From Mycoplasma yeatsii GM274B (GTDB taxonomy: Bacteria > Bacillota_I > Bacilli_A > Mycoplasmatales > Mycoplasmataceae), in assembly GCF_000875755.1 (NCBI RefSeq), contig NZ_CP007520.1, forward strand, positions 1-64,000: a stretch of 64,000 nt of DNA, written 5' to 3'. The notes beneath the pieces were generated by a model. The model saw only the letters and a program-made list of their open reading frames with translations. It had not been told where the DNA came from and ran no database searches. Of the stretch, positions 12,905-22,617 are shown one piece after another (the stretch's first letter is position 1; every line of letters starts with the position of its first letter). The position numbers were made by a program, and so were the translations under genes.

Positions 12905-13513
12905 ATGACATATATATCACAAATTCAAAGTCGAATTAATGATCTGAAAAATGGAAAAGTATTTACCAGTAATGATTTTATAGATATAGCTTCTAGTGGA
13001 ACTGTTCGTAGAATTCTAAATAAGTTAGTAAAAGAACAAAAAATTAGAAGAATTATAAATGGTTTTTATTACTCTCCTAGATACAGTGAGTTAATTAAAG
13101 AATATGAACAAGTTAGAATCGAAGAATTAGCAAAGGCTATAGCTAGAAAGCATAATTGAGATATCGCTCCTTTTGGATTAGCTTGTTTAAATATTTTAGG
13201 TCTATCTACTCAAGTTCCAGTTAAAGTAATATATGTTTCTAGCGGAAAATCTAAAATTTATAAAGTAGGTAAAATGTCTTTAGAATTTAGAAAAGTAAGT
13301 TCAAGAGAAATATCAAATATGTCTTTAAAGACAAGAATAGTTATCCAGGCCATAAAAGAATTAGGAAAAGGAAAAATAGAAAAATATCATATAGATAGAA
13401 TAAGATGAGAATTAACTAAAACTGAAAAACAAAATTTATTAGTTGAAGCAAGACATACTACAAAATGAATTTATGAACATATCAAGGAAATATGTAAGGA
13501 GGAAAGTGAATAA
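12905..13513 (+). CDS. AbiEi-family antitoxin/regulator, copy 1
   Basis: The 202-residue protein has an N-terminal winged-helix region (TSNDFIDIASSGTVRRILNK and KIRRIINGFYYSP, residues about 19-60) and a C-terminal domain (NMSLKTRIVIQAIKELGKGK) of the AbiEi/DUF6088 type. AbiEi represses its own operon and neutralises the AbiEii nucleotidyltransferase toxin in type IV toxin-antitoxin systems. A second copy follows 77 bases downstream and is nearly identical in the C-terminal third, while the N-terminal third has drifted more. The start follows AGGAGAGGG. The gene has its own operator, and no terminator is seen before the second copy. Confidence 0.78.
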
Positions 13514-13544
13514 TTATTCACATAAAAGCTGCCCTAAAGAAAAT

Positions 13545-13576
13545 TTGTCCCGAAAATGATATAATTTTAGGGACAA
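13545..13576 (+). promoter_or_regulatory. AbiE-type palindromic operator/promoter, copy 2
   Basis: This is the best-preserved copy: perfect 7-bp arms TTGTCCC (13545-13551) and GGGACAA (13570-13576), inner arms AAAAT / ATTTT, and an extended -10 TGATATAAT in the centre (TATAAT at 13560-13565). A repressor bound here would cover the -10 box. It lies 15 bases before the second antitoxin gene. Confidence 0.72.
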
Positions 13577-13590
13577 AAGGAGATGAAATC

Positions 13591-14199
13591 ATGACATATA
13601 TATCACAAATTCAAGAACGAATTAATAATTTTGAATATGATAAAGTGTTTACTTCTGATGATTTTTTAGATATAGCTTCTAGTGAAACTGTTCGTAGAAC
13701 ATTAAACAGATTAGCAAAAGATCAAAAAATTAGAAGAATTATAAATGGTTTTTACTTTACTCCTAAATATGTTGAACTAATTAAAGAATATGGAACATTT
13801 AATGTATATGAATTAATTGATGCAATAGCAAGAAAATATAATTGAGATATCGCTCCCTTCGGTCTAGCGTGTTTAAACATATTGAGTTTATCTACTCAAG
13901 TACCTGCTAAAGTTATATTTGTCTCTAACGGTAGAAATAAAACATTTAATGCAGATGGTATGACAATAGAATTTAGAAAAGTAAGTTCAAGAGAAATATC
14001 AAATATGTCTTTAAAAACAAGAATAGTTATCCAGGCCATAAAAGAGTTAGGAAAAGGAAAAATAAAAAAATATCATATAGATAGAATAAGATGAAGATTA
14101 GCTGAAGAAGAAAAACAAAATTTATTAGTTGAAGCAAGACATACTACAAAATGAATTTATGAACATATCAAGGAAATATGTAAGGAGGAAAATGAATAA
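13591..14199 (+). CDS. abiEi: AbiEi-family antitoxin/regulator, copy 2
   Basis: This 202-residue paralogue of the preceding gene has the same length and domain layout (winged helix, then the AbiEi C-terminal domain). Its stop codon lies inside the start of the toxin gene (8-base overlap, AATGAATAA), the usual tight coupling of AbiEi with AbiEii. It is therefore the more likely true antitoxin partner, with copy 1 a duplicate that may act as an extra repressor. The ribosome binding site is AGGAGAT. Two antitoxins before a single toxin is unusual for this family. Confidence 0.8.
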
Positions 14200-15205
14200 A
14201 TTTTATATGGGATCTAATAAAGATCTTAATGAAATAATTAAGTTGACTTCAAATAAAATTGGCATAGATCGAGCAATTATAGAGAAAGATTATTGAGTTA
14301 GTTTTTTATTAGATTATATATTTAATGAAAATAAATATTCTAAATCTTTCACTTTCAAAGGTGGGACGTCATTGTCTAAATGTTTTAATGTTATTAAAAG
14401 ATTTTCAGAAGATATTGATCTAATTTTAGATTGAACACTTTTGGGATATGAAATAAGTGAACCATATATTGAAAGAACAATAAAGAGCCAGAGCAAATTT
14501 AACATAGAAATGAATAAAAAATCAGCGTTATTTTTGAAAGAAGAATTTATAAAAAATTTAGAAAACGATCTAAAAGATTTTAATCTTGAATTTTACATTG
14601 ACAAAGAAGATGAAAACACAATTTGATGTAAATATCCGACTTTTTTCGAATCGAGTTATATAATTCAAGAGATAAAGTTAGAAATAGGTTGTATTGCAAC
14701 TACAACTCCTTTTAAAGAGGTTGAAATAAGTAGTATTATTGATGATGCTTTTCCTAAAATATTTGAAAAGAAATCTTTTTTAAGAGCAATAGAGCCTGAA
14801 AGAACATTTTGAGAAAAAACACTAATCCTACACTCAGTATGTAACAAACCTGAAGATAAAGCTTTTAACACAAGATATGCAAGACACTATTACGATTTAT
14901 ATTGTCTAGCGAATTCATCTTATAAAGATAAAGCTTTACAAAATATAAAATTGCTTAAAGAAGCAACTGAATTTAAAAAGAAATTTTACTGAATTAAATA
15001 TGCAAATTATGATGAAGTTTTAGAAAATAAAAAATTAAAATTAATCCCTAGTGAATTTAGAATTGAACAAATAAGAAAAGATTATGTAGATATGAAATCT
15101 ATGTTTTATGGAGAAATTATCGAATTTGATAAAATCCTAGAAACTCTTAAAAATTTAGAAAAAGAAATTAATGATAAACTATCAAAAGAAAATATTTGAA
15201 ATTAG
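14192..15205 (+). CDS. abiEii: AbiEii-family nucleotidyltransferase toxin
   Basis: The 337-residue protein carries the nucleotidyltransferase signature FKGGTSLSK followed by RFSEDIDLIL (about residues 55-80), the G-S/D-x-D pattern of AbiEii/MenT-like toxins. These enzymes add nucleotides to tRNA or similar targets and stop growth until neutralised. The gene overlaps the second antitoxin by 8 bases and has an AAGGAGG ribosome binding site inside it (14183-14189). A hairpin terminator follows. The frame is complete once TGA codons (for example 14432 and 14624) are read as tryptophan, so the toxin is probably active. Confidence 0.82.
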
Positions 15206-15234
15206 AAAAAATACAAAAGTTTTAAATTCTCATT

Positions 15235-15260
15235 AAACGAATCAAAAGATTCGTTTTTTT
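15235..15260 (+). terminator. Terminator after the AbiE toxin
   Basis: A perfect 9-bp stem AAACGAATC / GATTCGTTT with a 4-base loop is followed by a T run. Confidence 0.85.
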
Positions 15261-15328
15261 GTTTTTCAAGCAGAAATTTTTAAGACAAGACTTAATAAAC
15301 ATCCATAGATAGTCTTATTAAAGAAAAT

Positions 15329-15360
15329 TTGTCCCGAAAATTATATAGTTTTTAGGATAA
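15329..15360 (+). promoter_or_regulatory. AbiE-type operator, degenerate copy 3
   Basis: GAAAATTTGTCCCGAAAA is identical to the left side of the two AbiE operators, followed by TTATATAGT and a decayed right arm (AGGATAA). It lies after the toxin terminator and about 145 bases before the DUF4143 ATPase gene, so it appears to belong to that gene's control region. Confidence 0.5.
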
Positions 15361-15405
15361 AATAACCCAAAAAGGAAAAGTAAATAGGTATACTCATGAA
15401 AAAAA

Positions 15406-15494
15406 GTCGGAATTCCGACTAAATTTCACGAGTTGATATAATACTTATGATAAACTAGAGATAAATAACCGGAATTCCGACTAAATTTCACGAG
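15406..15494 (+). promoter_or_regulatory. Second palindromic operator pair before the ATPase gene
   Basis: A 25-base direct repeat occurs at 15408-15432 and 15470-15494; it begins CGGAATTCCGAC and ends TTTCACGAG. In the first copy it sits in the perfect palindrome GTCGGAATTCCGAC (15406-15419), with weaker outer arms CTCATGAAA / TTTCACGAG. A TATAAT (15437-15442) lies between the copies. This is the layout of two operators flanking a transcription start. Confidence 0.55.
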
Positions 15495-15503
15495 AGGTGT
15501 TCT

Positions 15504-16787
15504 ATGTATATTAAAAGAGACTTCTATTTAAATAAATTGATAGAAAAACAAAATAATAAAAAGGTGAAAATAATTACAGGGATAAGACGATGTGGAAAAT
15601 CTTATTTACTGTTTAATATTTTTTATAACTATTTAATTTCTATAGGTATTGAAAAGGATCAAATTAAGATTTTATCACTTGATAAATATAGTAATAGAAA
15701 TTATCGTGTTCCATCAATGTTGAATAAGTTTTTTGAAGACAGTATAAAAGATCCAAACAAAAAATACTACTTTTTTATTGATGAAATTCAACTATGTAAT
15801 AATGAATTTAATGAAATAACAAATTCATATGATACCTTTATTGATGTTTTACTAGAGTATTATCAAAATGATAATATTGAAATTTATATCACTGGAAGCA
15901 ATTCTAGAATGTTATCTAAAGACATACTCACTCAATTCAGAGACAGAGGAGATGAAATACGAGTTCATCCTTTATCATTTAATGAAATTTATGAATTATT
16001 TAAAAATAAACAAAAAGCACTACAACAATATTTTATGTATGGCGGAATGCCTTATATTTATTATTTAGATGATGAAAAACAAAAAATAAATTATTTACAA
16101 ACCTTGTTTACTGAAACTTATTTAAAAGATATTATCGAAAGAAATAACATCATTAACAATCATGAAGTATTAGATATTTTATTAAACTTTATTTCATCAA
16201 CTGTAGGTTCATTAACAAATCCAACTAAATTATCAAATAGGTTTGATTCTGAAAATAAAATTAAAATATCATCTGAGACAGTTAAAAAATATTTAGATTA
16301 TTTTAAAGATGCTTATATAATTTCATCTTGTCAAAGATTTGATGTTAAAGGTAGCAAACATTTTAAAACACCTTTAAAATATTACTTTACTGATATTGGA
16401 CTAAGAAATGCTAGATTAAATTTTAGACAAATTGAACATTCTCATATTATGGAAAATATCATTTATAATGAACTAATAAAAAGAGATTACGCTGTTGATG
16501 TAGGAGTAGTTAGATACGATCACAAAACTCCAACTAAAAGAACAGAAATTGAATTAGAAATTGACTTTGTTGTCAATAAAGGTCATGAAAAATATTACAT
16601 TCAATCGGCGTTAAATGTAGATAGTTATGAAAAACTAAAACAAGAAACAAATTCATTAAAAAGAGTTGATGATTCTTTTAAAAAAATTGTTATTGTTAGA
16701 GAGAATATAGTATCAAGAAACGATGATAATGGAATATTATTTATTGGACTTGAAGAGTTCTTATTAGATGAAAATATACTAAACTAA
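15504..16787 (+). CDS. AAA-type ATPase with DUF4143 (ATP-binding protein)
   Basis: The 427-residue protein has Walker A GIRRCGKS (residues 26-33), Walker B YYFFIDEIQ (about 90-98), a sensor-like ITGSNSRML, and a C-terminal DUF4143 region ending in a nuclease-like fold (EIDFVV followed by YYIQSA). Members of this AAA_14/DUF4143 family are widespread, poorly understood, and often found next to toxin-antitoxin genes. The start follows GAGAGGTGTTCT. The gene lies behind two types of palindrome, one shared with the AbiE locus, and has its own terminator. Confidence 0.85.
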   Translation: MYIKRDFYLNKLIEKQNNKKVKIITGIRRCGKSYLLFNIFYNYLISIGIEKDQIKILSLDKYSNRNYRVPSMLNKFFEDSIKDPNKKYYFFIDEIQLCNNEFNEITNSYDTFIDVLLEYYQNDNIEIYITGSNSRMLSKDILTQFRDRGDEIRVHPLSFNEIYELFKNKQKALQQYFMYGGMPYIYYLDDEKQKINYLQTLFTETYLKDIIERNNIINNHEVLDILLNFISSTVGSLTNPTKLSNRFDSENKIKISSETVKKYLDYFKDAYIISSCQRFDVKGSKHFKTPLKYYFTDIGLRNARLNFRQIEHSHIMENIIYNELIKRDYAVDVGVVRYDHKTPTKRTEIELEIDFVVNKGHEKYYIQSALNVDSYEKLKQETNSLKRVDDSFKKIVIVRENIVSRNDDNGILFIGLEEFLLDENILN

Positions 16788-16798
16788 AATATCATTTA

Positions 16799-16827
16799 GA
16801 CAAATCTTTTTTAAAGATTTGTTTTTT
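16799..16827 (+). terminator. Terminator after the DUF4143 ATPase
   Basis: Inverted repeat ACAAATCTTT / AAAGATTTGT followed by six T. Confidence 0.8.
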
Positions 16828-16914
16828 ATTAAAGATAAACTTATGTGGTGCGAATATTGTTATTAGACGTTATTTTACAATAAACAATCAATTAATACGC
16901 GTTAAAATAGTCTT

Positions 16915-18114
16915 ATGAAAACAATAAGAATATATGAAATGTTTGCTGGTATTGGTTCTCAATATAAAGCGTGTAAAAATATAGAAAAAGAGTTAGATGT
17001 TAGGTTTGAATCACTAGGTGCATGTGAGTGATTTATTGATGCAGTAATTGGTTATATGAAAATACATTATGGCCAAATTGAAAGTGAGAATAGTTTATCT
17101 AAACAAGAAATGACTTTATTATTATCAAACTATTCTTGATCTGCAGATTCAAAAAAGCCAGTCAGAGAAAATTATTTTTTAACAATGAAAGAAGAAAAAC
17201 TAAGAAAAATTTTCCCTTATCTTTTTGGATTTGTTAACAAAGAGTATTTATCTAAAAAAATAAATAACGATTTCCACGGGGGGGGGGGTCAATCTTATAC
17301 AAATATTAAAAAGATTGAAATTCTTCCCAAGAATATTGATATTTTAACTTATTCATTTCCTTGTCAAGATATTTCTCAACAAGGTTCGCAAAAAGGTATA
17401 ACAAAACAAACTAGATCTGGTTTGCTTTTTGAGGTTGAAAGAATTTTAAAAAATAATAAAGATAGATTGCCAAAAGTTTTGTTATTAGAAAATGTTAAAG
17501 CTTTAGCAAGTTATAAATTTAATAAAGATTTTACAAATTGATTAAATACATTAAAAGAACTTGGATATGAATCTAAGTGAAAAGTAATTAATTCGGTTGA
17601 TTATGGTTCTGTTCAAAATAGGGAACGTGTTTTTTGTGTGTCTTATTTATCAAAAAATAAAGAATTTGATTTTCCTAAAAGAATTGAAAACAAAAGAACT
17701 TTGAAAGCAATTATAAAAAATGAAATAGACATGCAAGAATGCAATAAACTACTAAAATATTTCAAAGATGATTTTTATGTAACTAAAAATAATATTTCTA
17801 AAACAAAACTTGTTGGTTATACTAATTTTAATTCTGAAGCTTATATTTATTTACCTGATAAATTAGGTCCGACACTTACAGCTTCTGGAGCAAATTCTAG
17901 ACTAAAGTTTTATTTTAAAGAGACAAATGAACTTAAATTTATTTCTGCTAAACAAGCTTTTTTATATATGGGATTTGATAAAAAAGATTACCAAGCAATT
18001 AAAAAAGACGATCTATTAAATGAATCAAAAATGATTTTTCTTTGTGGGAATTCTATATCTGTAGAGGTATTAGAACACTTATTTAAGGAGATGATTTTAT
18101 GTGAAATAGTATAG
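16915..18114 (+). CDS. DNA (cytosine-5) methyltransferase with an 11-G tract (phase-variable, currently ON)
   Basis: The 399-residue protein has the ordered C5-MTase motifs: I EMFAGIGSQYKA (residues 8-19), IV with catalytic Cys FPCQDISQQGSQKG, VI LLENVKAL, VIII QNRERVF, and X GNSISVEVLEHLF near the end, with a target-recognition region before motif IX. At 17278-17288 eleven consecutive G encode a Gly4 stretch (residues 122-125). With 11 G the frame is open. With 12 G translation would stop at TAA 17307-17309, and with 10 G at TAA 17345-17347, both before the catalytic Cys. A TAAAAT box ends 6 bases before the ATG and no ribosome binding site is seen, so the mRNA may be leaderless. It is paired with the next gene. 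Confidence 0.92.
17278..17288 (+). repeat. Poly-G (11) contingency tract
   Basis: Eleven G in a row in a genome this AT-rich is exceptional. It lies inside the methyltransferase coding region, where slipped-strand changes would switch the gene. Confidence 0.9.
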
Positions 18115-19286
18115 ATATAAGAGTCTTTAGAATGCATTTCGAAACTAGATCTTTTAATAATGAAAAATCAACAAGTGCTAAAGCGAAAGGTTATATAGAT
18201 CTGTATTTAGATTTTTCAACAAAAATTTTATATGTTCCACATTGAGAAATTAAATTCGAATCCTTATATTTAGATTTATATACAACACCAGCATGATTTA
18301 AAAGTAGAAAGAAAAATTTTAATTTAAGAAAATCTTTATTTGACAAATTAGGTTTAGACCAAGCAAAGAGGCCTGATAAAACAGAAAATTGATTATATGA
18401 ATTAGATCAAAATGAATTAGAAATAGCAAGTAAATGATTTAACGAAGAATATAATTCAACATTAAAAAATATTATTTCAATTATAAAAGGGAATAATGCA
18501 GGAGGATCATTTAAAAAACCTAGTGCAGCAGAAATAATTGGTGTAAATTTAGATGATAAACATGAAGAATATAAATATAATTTAACCATGTTTTTTGACC
18601 TAATAACTTATAAAGATGAGAGAATTCTAGATTTACTTGAAAATGATGAAAATAATATGCTTATAGATCAATTAGAAAGCATTAATGATTTTTTAGATTA
18701 CATTGTTAATTCTAATAAATATCCTATTCATTCAAAACTTTTAAAACTTACAACAGTAAAACCTAATCTAAGTTATGAAGAAAGAAAAGAATTTTTTGAT
18801 TCAAAAAGTGCAAAAATTATGGAAGAAATAATCAGAGACTCTAATAAAAAATTATTAGAAATAGATACAAAAATTAAAAGAGCTAGAAGCAAAGCTTCAA
18901 AAATGAAAATTAATGTGTTTAAAAGAGAAAAAGGTTATTCATATGAAAATGCACATATCTTAGATGTAGCAATTATAAGAAATAAACTTATTGAACTAAT
19001 AGATGGAAATAAACAACTTGATGATTCAGAATTTGTAAACTTATTTGATTATATAACTGATGAAAATAACATGTTGAATTTGCAAACCCAAGTTCATAAA
19101 TGATTTGATAAAGGATTTTTTAGTTTTAATAAAAATGGTGAAATCACTAAAACAAAAAATGATTTTGATATAAACGATTACAGTGAACTAGGTTTTTATA
19201 GAATGATACCAAAAGATAAATTAACAGATGAAAGAATAAATTACATAAACTTAAGAAATGAAAATAGAGGACTAAAAATAGACTAG
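18099..19286 (+). CDS. Probable type II restriction endonuclease partner of the C5 methyltransferase
   Basis: The 395-residue soluble protein has no motif I can name with certainty; YENAHILDVAIIRNKL (about residue 285) hints at an HNH-like site. The call rests on position: it starts inside the last codons of the methyltransferase (16-base overlap) and its ribosome binding site AAGGAG (18085-18090) also lies inside that gene, which suggests translational coupling. The first codons read ATG-TGA, so under the standard code the start is hidden. Three tryptophan TGA codons lie in the first third. The gene ends in a palindrome shared with the convergent tatD-like gene. Confidence 0.62.
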
Positions 19287-19304
19287 TTTAACTAGTCTAT
19301 TTTA
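19276..19304. terminator. Shared palindromic terminator encoding both stop regions
   Basis: AAAATAGACTAG and CTAGTCTATTTT form a perfect 12-bp inverted repeat with a 5-base loop. On each strand the arm encodes Lys-Ile-Asp-stop, so the two convergent genes end in the same codons. A and T runs on both sides make it a plausible bidirectional terminator. Confidence 0.75.
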
Positions 19305-20089
19305 AATAATTTCTTAGAATTTAAAGTAGTTTGTTTTATAACTTCTTCAACAGTTACATTTTTTAGTTCAGCTACTTTTTCAGCTGTGTAGTAAATGTAT
19401 TTAGGGTGATTTAATTGACCTCTAAAAGGATGAGGTGTTAAATAAGGTGCATCAGTTTCTAACAATAATTTATCTAATGGTATTACTTTAACTACTTCTT
19501 GTAAATCTTTTGCATTTTTAAAAGTAACAGCTCCACCAATATTTATATAACAACCTAGTTCTAAAAATTTTAAAGCATATTCTTTATTTGCTGAAAAACA
19601 ATGTACAACTTTAGGTATTCGATTCAGATCTTTAATGATTTCTATAACATCATCGTATGCTTCATAAACATCTTTTAAATCTCTAATATGCATTTGTAAA
19701 ACTTTATTATGTTTTATTGCTAAATCAATATGAGCTTTAAAAAATTCTTTTTGTAATTGTTCATCTTCTCTAGTGTAATAATAATCTAACCCAGTTTCAC
19801 CTATTGCAACAACTTTTTGATGACTAGCTAATTGATCTAATTTTTTAATTACACTTTTATCATAATTAGACACTTCATTAGGATGAATTGCAACTGCAGC
19901 ATAAACATCATCAAACTCTTCTGATAATTCAACTGCTTTTTTTGAACTTGTTAAATCAAAACTGGCACATAATCACCCACCAACATTATGTTTGTATGAT
20001 TCTTCTATCATTTGTTTAATATTTGCGTCCTTATATCTAAAATCATCATTAAAATGTATATGATTATCAAAAATTTTATTATTGTCCAT
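19292..20089 (-). CDS. TatD-family metal-dependent hydrolase, copy 1
   Basis: The 265-residue protein begins MDNNKIFDNHIHFND, giving the metal-binding His-x-His, and shows AIHPNE, the GETGLDYYY glutamate motif, a mid-protein QMHIRD, VVHCFSA and the C-terminal LLETDAPYLTP aspartate. TatD enzymes are TIM-barrel DNases/hydrolases, proposed to act in 3'-5' trimming of nucleic acids and in removal of damaged ends. The true start is upstream of the longest standard-code frame, reached through a TGA tryptophan. A second family member is at 36094-36900 in this window. Confidence 0.92.
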
Positions 20090-20173
20090 AACCTAACCTC
20101 TTGTTTAATATAATAAAATTTTAACAAATAACATATAATAACTATAAAATATAATTACAAAGGAGGAACTAAA

Positions 20174-20773
20174 ATGAGTAAAGTTCTTGTTTTAAAAACA
20201 ACCGCACAAGCTGATGAAGTATCAAACTCAGTTGCATTAACAAAACGATTTTTAGAAGAATATAAAAAGTTAAACCCAAATGATGAAATCATTGAAATTG
20301 ACTTAAATAAAGAAGAAGTAGGAACAAGTATTTTAACACAACAATCATTTCCTACATTTTTCCAACAACCTGCAACAATTGACTACATTAAATTATTAAA
20401 AAGTGTAGATAAATTAGTTATTGCTTGTCCTATGTATAATTTTTCAACACCAGTTACATTAAAAACATTTATTGATCACGTTTCTTTAGCTAATGAAACA
20501 TTCTCATACAAATACTCTAAAAAAGGAGATGCTATTGGATTAATCACTAATCTAAAAGCTCAAATTTTAGGAGTTCAAGGAGCACCTTTAGGATGATATA
20601 CTTGAGGAGCACACACTCAATATGTTGAAGGAGCTTTAGGATTCTTAGGAATTAAGTTTAATAAAACAGTTTTACTAGCTGGAGTTAAAGTTGGAGAATT
20701 AGCTCAACTTTCACCAGAACAACGTGTTGAAACAATTATTGATGATATTAAAGAAGCTGCAAGAACATTTTAA
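20174..20773 (+). CDS. azoR: FMN-dependent NADH:quinone oxidoreductase / azoreductase
   Basis: The 199-residue flavodoxin-fold protein matches the AzoR (formerly AcpD) family in length and in the motif [19 protein letters not shown], which contacts FMN, followed by a [18 protein letters not shown] segment. It reduces quinones or azo compounds with NAD(P)H and probably protects against quinone stress. The start follows AAAGGAGG, a strong ribosome binding site. It stands alone, bounded by the divergent tatD gene and by a terminator shared with the convergent alcohol dehydrogenase. Confidence 0.93.
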
Positions 20774-20781
20774 TAAACTAT

Positions 20782-20816
20782 AAAAGAGGGATAAATTTTA
20801 TCCCTCTTTTTCTATT
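20782..20816. terminator. Terminator between azoR and the alcohol dehydrogenase
   Basis: A long perfect stem AAAAGAGGGATAAA / TTTATCCCTCTTTT is followed by T-rich sequence. The A run on the other side makes it usable from both directions. Confidence 0.85.
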
Positions 20817-20831
20817 TTTAAGATAGTACTT

Positions 20832-21881
20832 TTAATTTTGTCTAAAATCAATAACTGCTCTACCTATGAAATCACCTTTTTCAAGTTTTTCAAATATTTC
20901 AGCTACTTGATCTAATTTAACTACTTTAGTTACTTCTGATTTAACTAATCCTCTAGCTGCATAGTCTAAAGCTTCTTGTAAATCTTTACGAGTACCTACA
21001 ATTGATCCTGCTAGTTCACGTTCTAATAATACAGTTCAGAAAACTGAAACACCGAATTCATCTTTTCCTAATTTATCTTTAGCAGGAAGTCCTACCAATA
21101 CTTGACGACCACCACGTCTTAACATTTCCATTCCTTGGTTAGCCGCAGATGTTGCAACAGAAGTATTAACTACACCATGAGCTCCACCATTCGTAACTTC
21201 AATAACTTTTTCAATAGCATTAACTTTTTTGCTATTAAATGCAAATTCTGCACCTGATTTTAAAGCTAGATCAACTTTTTCATCAGTTACATCAATACCT
21301 ATAGCTCTGTAACCCATTGCTTTACCATATTGGATAGCCATTTGACCTAGTCCACCCACTCCAATAACAACAACAAAATTTCCAGGTTTCAACTTAGCTT
21401 GTTTAACTGCTTTATAAGTGGTTACACCAGCACAAACAACCGGAGCACCTGTTATGATATCTAAATCTTTTGGAACTAATCCAACAAAATCTTCGTGTCC
21501 TATTGCGTATTCTGCATATGATCCGTCTTTTGTATATGCAGACATGTTTTGATCGGGACACAATGTTTCTCTACCACTTAAACAATATTCACAATGACCA
21601 CAAGCATCATGTAATCATGCAAGACAAACTCTATCTCCAACTTTTAAATGTGTACATCCAGGACCTAGTTTAGTAACAATACCAATTCCTTCATGACCAG
21701 GTATTAATGGATATTTAGGTTCAACTAATCAATCATAATTTGCTGCATGTAAATCTGTATGACAGATTCCGCTAGTTTCCATTTTAATTAGAACTTCTTT
21801 TTCCTTTGGTTCAGGAATATCTACCATCTCTACACTTCATTTGTGTGGTTCACTAACCACAAAAGCTTTCATTTTTGCCAT
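20832..21881 (-). CDS. Zinc-dependent alcohol dehydrogenase
   Basis: The 349-residue protein has the catalytic-zinc motif CHTDLHAAN and GHEGIGIV, the structural-zinc cysteines in [15 protein letters not shown], and the nucleotide-binding VIGVGGLG. This is the class of medium-chain Zn alcohol dehydrogenases that interconvert alcohols and aldehydes with NAD(P)H. Length is typical. Several tryptophans are TGA, so both termini are cut off under the standard code. The ribosome binding site is GGGGGA. It is transcribed as a single gene. Confidence 0.94.
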
Positions 21882-22035
21882 AAATCCCCCATATTGAAAA
21901 CACTTAATAGAAATATTCTTTTACTATATTTCAACTAAATTATAGTTTTTAATTATCACCTTTAGTGAAAACAGGACATATATTTATTAATTTGAAAATT
22001 AAACCGTTTATGTTTATTTTTTTCATTTTTTCAAT

Positions 22036-22062
22036 ACAAAAAAAGACAGATCATTTCCGTCG
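22036..22062 (-). terminator. Terminator of the lipoprotein gene at 22075-22617
   Basis: On the minus strand GACGGAAATGATCTGTC forms an imperfect stem followed by seven T. Confidence 0.6.
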
Positions 22063-22074
22063 TTTTCTTATTTG

Positions 22075-22617
22075 TTAACTATTAAATTTTTGTATTCATG
22101 AAGTTATTTTATTTTCATGTTTTTTGTAGTCTTCAAAAATTTCTTTCATATGTTTTAGAAAATTAATTTTAGTTTGAAGTTTATTTTGTTCTTTTTCTGT
22201 AATTTTACTGATAGCATCATTTAAAGAACTAAAGGATTTTGAATCTTCATAAAATTCTAAAAGTTTAGATAATGACTCTCCTTCTTTTGAATTAAAGAAA
22301 GTTTCAGCTTCTTTTGTTTTTAAAGCATCAAGTTTTCCATTTTCTTGATCCTCTTTCAAACTATTTATAAATTTTTCAACTTTTGGTCCAATTTCTTTTT
22401 TGATTTCATCAAATTCTTTTTCAAATTGTGATTCACCAATACTTGTGATACCTACTCCGCTAATTTTTAGTTCTTTTGGAAGTTCTTCTTTCATATTTTC
22501 TTCTTTTTCTTTCATTTCAGGCTTTGTTTTCATTTCATTTTTAGTACATGAAATAGCAACACCTCCTGCAATAGCGGTCATTGTAAATATACCTAATATT
22601 GTTAATAATTTTTTCAT
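22075..22617 (-). CDS. Lipoprotein, tandem paralogue A
   Basis: The 180-residue protein starts MKKLLTILGIFTM and has a lipobox GVAISC with Cys at residue 24. A charged, mostly helical mature region follows, containing FYEDSKSFSSLNDAI. The start at 22617 is preferred over a longer upstream frame because it begins the signal peptide. The gene extends past a TGA to end Trp-Ile-Gln-Lys-Phe-Asn-Ser. It is clearly related to the next lipoprotein (22811-23290), which shares the same FYEDSKS segment and overall plan. No known function; a surface antigen or host-contact role is a guess. Confidence 0.82.

Noticed and set aside
15396..15422. Eight-codon frame (Met-Lys-Lys-Ser-Arg-Asn-Ser-Asp) over the GTCGGAATTCCGAC palindrome
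   Set aside because: The palindrome itself explains the sequence; a leader peptide cannot be supported.
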